Shown here: positions 60,401 to 64,000 of the stretch, one piece after another
Numbering within the stretch: the stretch's first letter is position 1
Layout: each line of letters starts with the position of its first letter
Source: Sphagnum magellanicum
Taxonomy: Eukaryota > Streptophyta > Sphagnopsida > Sphagnales > Sphagnaceae
NCBI GenBank assembly: GCA_021904315.1
Contig: CM038920.1
Coordinates: forward strand, 18,166,001 to 18,230,000
Length of the DNA stretch: 64,000 nucleotides
Direction of reading: 5' to 3'
Notes under the pieces: generated by a model
Databases searched by the model: none
What the model was told of the DNA's origin: nothing
The model's input: the letters and a program-made list of their open reading frames with translations, nothing else
Translations under genes and position numbers: made by a program

Positions 60401-63400
60401 CCAGGTATATACCCACTTACTTCGGCAGAAGTATAGAACCTTGGTTCTCAATTTTTTTGAAAAACCCCCAAAACCACCTTTCTAACCACCAGTTCATGAA
60501 ACCTGCTGGTTCTTGATGTTCCTGAGATAACTGCAACCAGCAGTTCTCTGATTTTGATTTTTACTCAAAAAACCAGAACCAATGGTTCTTTGATCCTGAA
60601 CTTTTTAAAGAACCGGAACCACTGGTTCTTTGATCCTGAACTTTTTAAAGAACCGGAACCACTGGTTCTTTGATCCTGAACTTTTTAAAGAACTGGAACC
60701 ACTGGTTATTTAAAAAATCAAATAACCAGACAACCCTGCAGATTACCCATACTCTTGTGAATTAGGAAGTAGATAGGATCCAGGATAAGGAATCAGGGTT
60801 CAGCACCAAAAAAACACATCTGTACCTTAGCACAGCTTCATTGCCTTTCCGGACAACTGCTTCCTCTATCTTTCCATTGGCCACCTGCAACAACCTCCCA
60901 CCCACTCAATTGAATATAGTTTTCATATGATACATTGATGATGAAAGGAAGGTTTAATCATTGCTGAGCAATCATGGACAATGTCACCAATTCTCACCGC
61001 AATGAAAGCTGGTAGCAGCTGACCATTCGTGACATCTACAACTGGAAAGTACCTCTGGTGCTTGCGCATCACCTGTCACACCACCCAGTGCACAACACAC
61101 ACCCTCCTTGGGCTACTCAGTGAACAGATTTGACTCAGAGCTTCCAAACCCTAAACACTAAACACACATGGGCTGAGCAACAAAGAGCACCTTCTTAGGA
61201 TGTGAGTGGTAATAATAATACAGACTTGACCATATAATACAGACTTCAACTGTTTCCTAGTTGGAAATCCTTGTCAACAGCAGTGACTTACTGTGGTTAG
61301 GACATCGGCAGGCAGCTTCAAGAATGCTTCATCAAAGTGGCCAAGCAGTGGCACTGGTGACTCCACCAAATTGGCCACCTGCAAAAAATCATTGTTGGAT
61401 TTTTCAAGTTTAGAACTGCATCAGTAAAAATGGGTTGAATCCCCAACAAAGTTTGAGCACTAGTTGATTGTGAAGAAACAAGAATATCTTTCATAAGAAT
61501 AGAGAAATCTCCATTCTCACAATGAAGAAAAAATACAGCAAGGTTAACACTTCTTCAAGAAACCACAGAAAGTTCCAAACCAGGAAAGAAAAAATAAACA
61601 AAAACAAAAAAAAAGAAACAAAAAACAGCAGTATGAACAATAGTGTCAGTGTCACACCTGTTCAGGGACCATCAACAGTAGTATGTATGAGTGACTTAAC
61701 TACCACAACTTCCCCACTGACTTCATCAGCTCCCTATGTTGGGTAAAGGCTAGCAAACAGCACCAACCTATGAACCCAAGTTTCTGCTGCAAATCTGGAA
61801 CTAATGGGAAGACTAGGCCATACTACTGGCTAGCAACAGACCGACAGAAAGGGAACAGCAGAACCTAAAGGAAAGGACAGCAGGGGAAAACAATGAACTA
61901 GTGAGCTTACAAGGAGCTCCCCACTTACCAGACTCTAAACAAAATCATTCTGAAAACTCCAAAAGCTGAAGTTCCCAAAAGGAAATTTTCTTTATTAAGC
62001 AACCCTCCAGTTCTCTTTAGAAGAAACTTTAAAGGATAGCATTTGATCTTCAGAAGGACAATAAGACTGACCATCTGAAAGACAAAACACCTCATACAAA
62101 TACAAAGCCTTGACAACCTGTAATTGACAATTGATAACCCCCAGCTTCACAGTAATTGAGATATTGGAATGAACATGAGGCATTCTAATCCTTTCAATAC
62201 CTGTGTACTCCGGTTGAGAGCATTTGTCAAAAATGTCACAGGACAAACCTTGAGGACTTTGTCTCACAGCTAGATCCAAGAAATTACAAGAGAAGCCTTT
62301 GGACATACAATTCAACTCACAAGATGTTCTTGTGAAGAAACAAGAAATGTACCTCTTCAAGCAGGCTACCTTGCGCCTCTGCAGGAATACAGCCATGTAC
62401 AGTGGCAGCCAATGAATTGCCTTTTGCCCATATAGCTTCTTTCCGTTCCTTCCAGTAATCACAACAGAAGCAAAACAATAAGAAGCAGGGGAGATATCAA
62501 CACATTGCACATGCTTCAAAAGAAAGAAGGATATAACCTGGAGATTAACCTGCATGCTGAGTACAATCCCTGCCTGCTTTGTTGCATCTTCATAGTCTTC
62601 TGCCCTTGCAACCTGGTTGAAAGGGGAAGACCAAAAAGTAAGTCTCTCCTCCCTGAAATATCACATTCCTCCTGTAGAAGACCTTCAAAAGAATGAGCAG
62701 GTTTAAAACCCTAAACCCTAAAACAACTAAAAACAGGTGTAAATGCACTACCTGAATGGTAGGTTGAAGTGAGTTGCGAAGCACTCGTGAGGATCGGCCA
62801 CTGCAAAATTGTCATCACCAACCGCCAACCAATGATTCCAGAGTTGCATGCACACATACCCAAGTGCACAAACATCAAGTTTGGTCTTCAATTCAGCCTA
62901 AGACGGAAAAAAGAAAAAAAAATTTGTCAATGTGACCTGGATCTACCATGAGCTGCATCCAGTCGGTCAGGGGAACAATCACCGCAGCAATACACCTAAT
63001 AAGTAGGCCTCGACTCTAAAGTAGGCCTAAACCCTAAACCATAAACCATAATTGCCAAAAGAAAGAGAGGAGAGAGTAACAAAGAGAGAGACCCATGATA
63101 CCTGAGGACACCTGCATAACTGAAGGGCACTACAACATCTCCGTGCAGAGCCAGCAGCCACCTGAGTGGCCGACTGTAGGCAGCCTGTCATAAAATTCAA
63201 CACTGACAAATCTCTCACCGAATCTCTCATCTAAACCCTAAACCCCAAAGTTACTGTATACCAGAAGCAACACAAAGGTGACGACAGTCGCTCTTCCTTG
63301 GTATCATTCCACATCAGTACATATGCACACAATGTTGTTTAGAAACACAATTGAGACACCTTATATGCACAATCACAGTCCCAACATGTCTCAAGCAATT

Positions 63401-64000
63401 CTACTTGTGACACCCCCATGCTTATTATGGATTTAGGGTTTAGGGTTAAGGGTTTATAATTGCCTGAGAGTTCCAACGCATGGTCTTGGGGAATGAAAGG
63501 TTGCCCAGAATTGTGGGGAGCTCCTCAACAAGCACCTGAATGAGAAAGGAGAGAAAAAAAAAGGGGGAAAATAAAACCCCGTGCTTGATTAAAACCTCTG
63601 GAGCAGAACAACTCCCTTCAAACCAACACAAACAGGCATGAACTAACTAGTCAGCACATTATGCAGGGTTGTTGTTGCTGAGCGTTGGATCCTCACCTGG
63701 ACTGACTGCTTGCCTTGTTCCTTCACCACTGCAAAAACATACTCCGTCTTCCCTGAATTACCCATGTCACCAACCAAGAAGTTTGTTCAGAACTGACCAA
63801 CATTTCCTAAGTCAGTATTGTAGACACAACTAGTCAGTAGCTGTGTTGACATAAGATCTAGAATCTTACCATCAGTCTTCACAAACATATCACCAAGCTG
63901 CACACCATTTTTCCTACAGAAACCCTCTGCAGCCTGCATACATCAAAACAATCACTAAGATAAACATTTTAGGAATGTGTCATATCTGCCATCAGACAAG
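57437..64000 (-). CDS. EDD1: Organellar glycyl-tRNA synthetase (bacterial-type alpha-beta fusion, EDD1-like), 3' part
   Basis: Charges glycine onto tRNA-Gly. The Arabidopsis EDD1 homologue is an alpha-beta fusion serving chloroplast and mitochondrion. Exons in transcript order: 63933-63870, 63752-63697, 63535-63464, 63184-63102, 62800-62752, 62612-62550, 62448-62353, 61378-61292, 61072-60998, 60884-60826, 60267-60174, 60011-59793, 59679-59585, 59377-59287, 59098-58994, 58835-58797, 58641-58552, 58353-58252, 58142-58061, 57876-57791, 57535-57437 (TAG). They total 1806 nt in one frame (601 codons plus stop). Beta-subunit hallmarks: '[10 protein letters not shown]', 'KTMRWNSQ', '[13 protein letters not shown]', '[13 protein letters not shown]', '[11 protein letters not shown]', '[13 protein letters not shown]', '[18 protein letters not shown]', '[10 protein letters not shown]', '[10 protein letters not shown]', '[11 protein letters not shown]' and the C-terminal '[10 protein letters not shown]'. 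The alpha domain and any transit peptide lie beyond the right edge. The intron after 63464 appears to have a GC donor. Acceptors at 62448 (GAAG) and 57876 were chosen by frame. Confidence 0.93.
57578..63455. repeat. Recurrent TTTAGGG/CCCTAAA tracts in GlyRS introns
   Basis: Two- to three-unit plant telomere-type tracts at about 57578-57594, 57930-57944, 59247-59269, 59512-59528, 59728-59744, 62706-62723, 63027-63040, 63232-63247 and 63429-63455, plus single units near 60139 and 61146. Both orientations occur, and all lie in introns. Confidence 0.85.
60585..60715. repeat. 40-bp tandem repeat, 3 copies, in a GlyRS intron
   Basis: 'ctttttaaagaac' recurs at 60601, 60641 and 60681, each followed by 'ggaaccactggtt'. 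It lies in the intron between exons 60826-60884 and 60174-60267. The unit contains short palindromes (GGTTCTTT...AAAGAACC). Confidence 0.85.

Overview
This window looks like nuclear DNA from a land plant with a large, AT-rich, repeat-dense genome. The evidence is a spliced WRKY transcription-factor gene, a spliced organellar-type glycyl-tRNA synthetase gene, Ty1/copia and Ty3/gypsy retrotransposons, hAT and CACTA-type DNA transposons, and TTTAGGG-type telomere motifs. A fern or gymnosperm would fit the long introns and the TE content, but the sequence alone does not fix the lineage. No tRNA, rRNA or CRISPR feature of host function was seen.

Layout. 1-11.4 kb is AT-rich intergenic DNA with degenerate repeats and no gene. 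11.4-25.1 kb is a nest of DNA transposons. Broken hAT transposase coding DNA (minus strand) is interrupted by non-autonomous CACTA-like elements, several with recognisable termini and 3-bp target duplications. Their interiors are simple-sequence DNA (CCTA/TAGG, TTTAACCAT words), and each carries one tRNA-like pol III promoter module. 27.9-29.3 kb holds a decayed stretch that is probably a LINE remnant. 30.9-36.3 kb is the WRKY gene (plus strand, four exons, 689 codons plus stop), whose introns host a SINE and two MITEs. 36.9-39.0 kb is a decayed Ty1/copia element (minus strand).

40.7-50.3 kb is a decayed Ty3/gypsy element (plus strand) and is the most remarkable object here. Between its protease and reverse transcriptase it carries a DNMT3/DRM-like cytosine-5 DNA methyltransferase domain, and its pol ends in a PHD-finger-like module. 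It therefore looks like a retrotransposon that once encoded both a chromatin 'writer' and a 'reader'. The copy is dead: it has stops, frameshifts, an integrase deletion and a 1-kb insertion in RT. Its two LTR blocks differ mainly by transitions.

50.3-57.4 kb is intergenic with a T-rich minisatellite. 57.4-64.0 kb is the 3' part (21 exons, minus strand) of the bacterial-type organellar glycyl-tRNA synthetase (EDD1-like). It covers most of the beta-subunit region. The alpha region and the N-terminus lie beyond the right edge. Its introns contain about ten short TTTAGGG/CCCTAAA tracts and one apparent GC-AG intron.

The two host genes are unrelated in function: one is a transcription regulator, the other acts in organelle translation. 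Both reading frames were assembled by hand from splice-site phase and family motifs, and the exon lengths close in frame.
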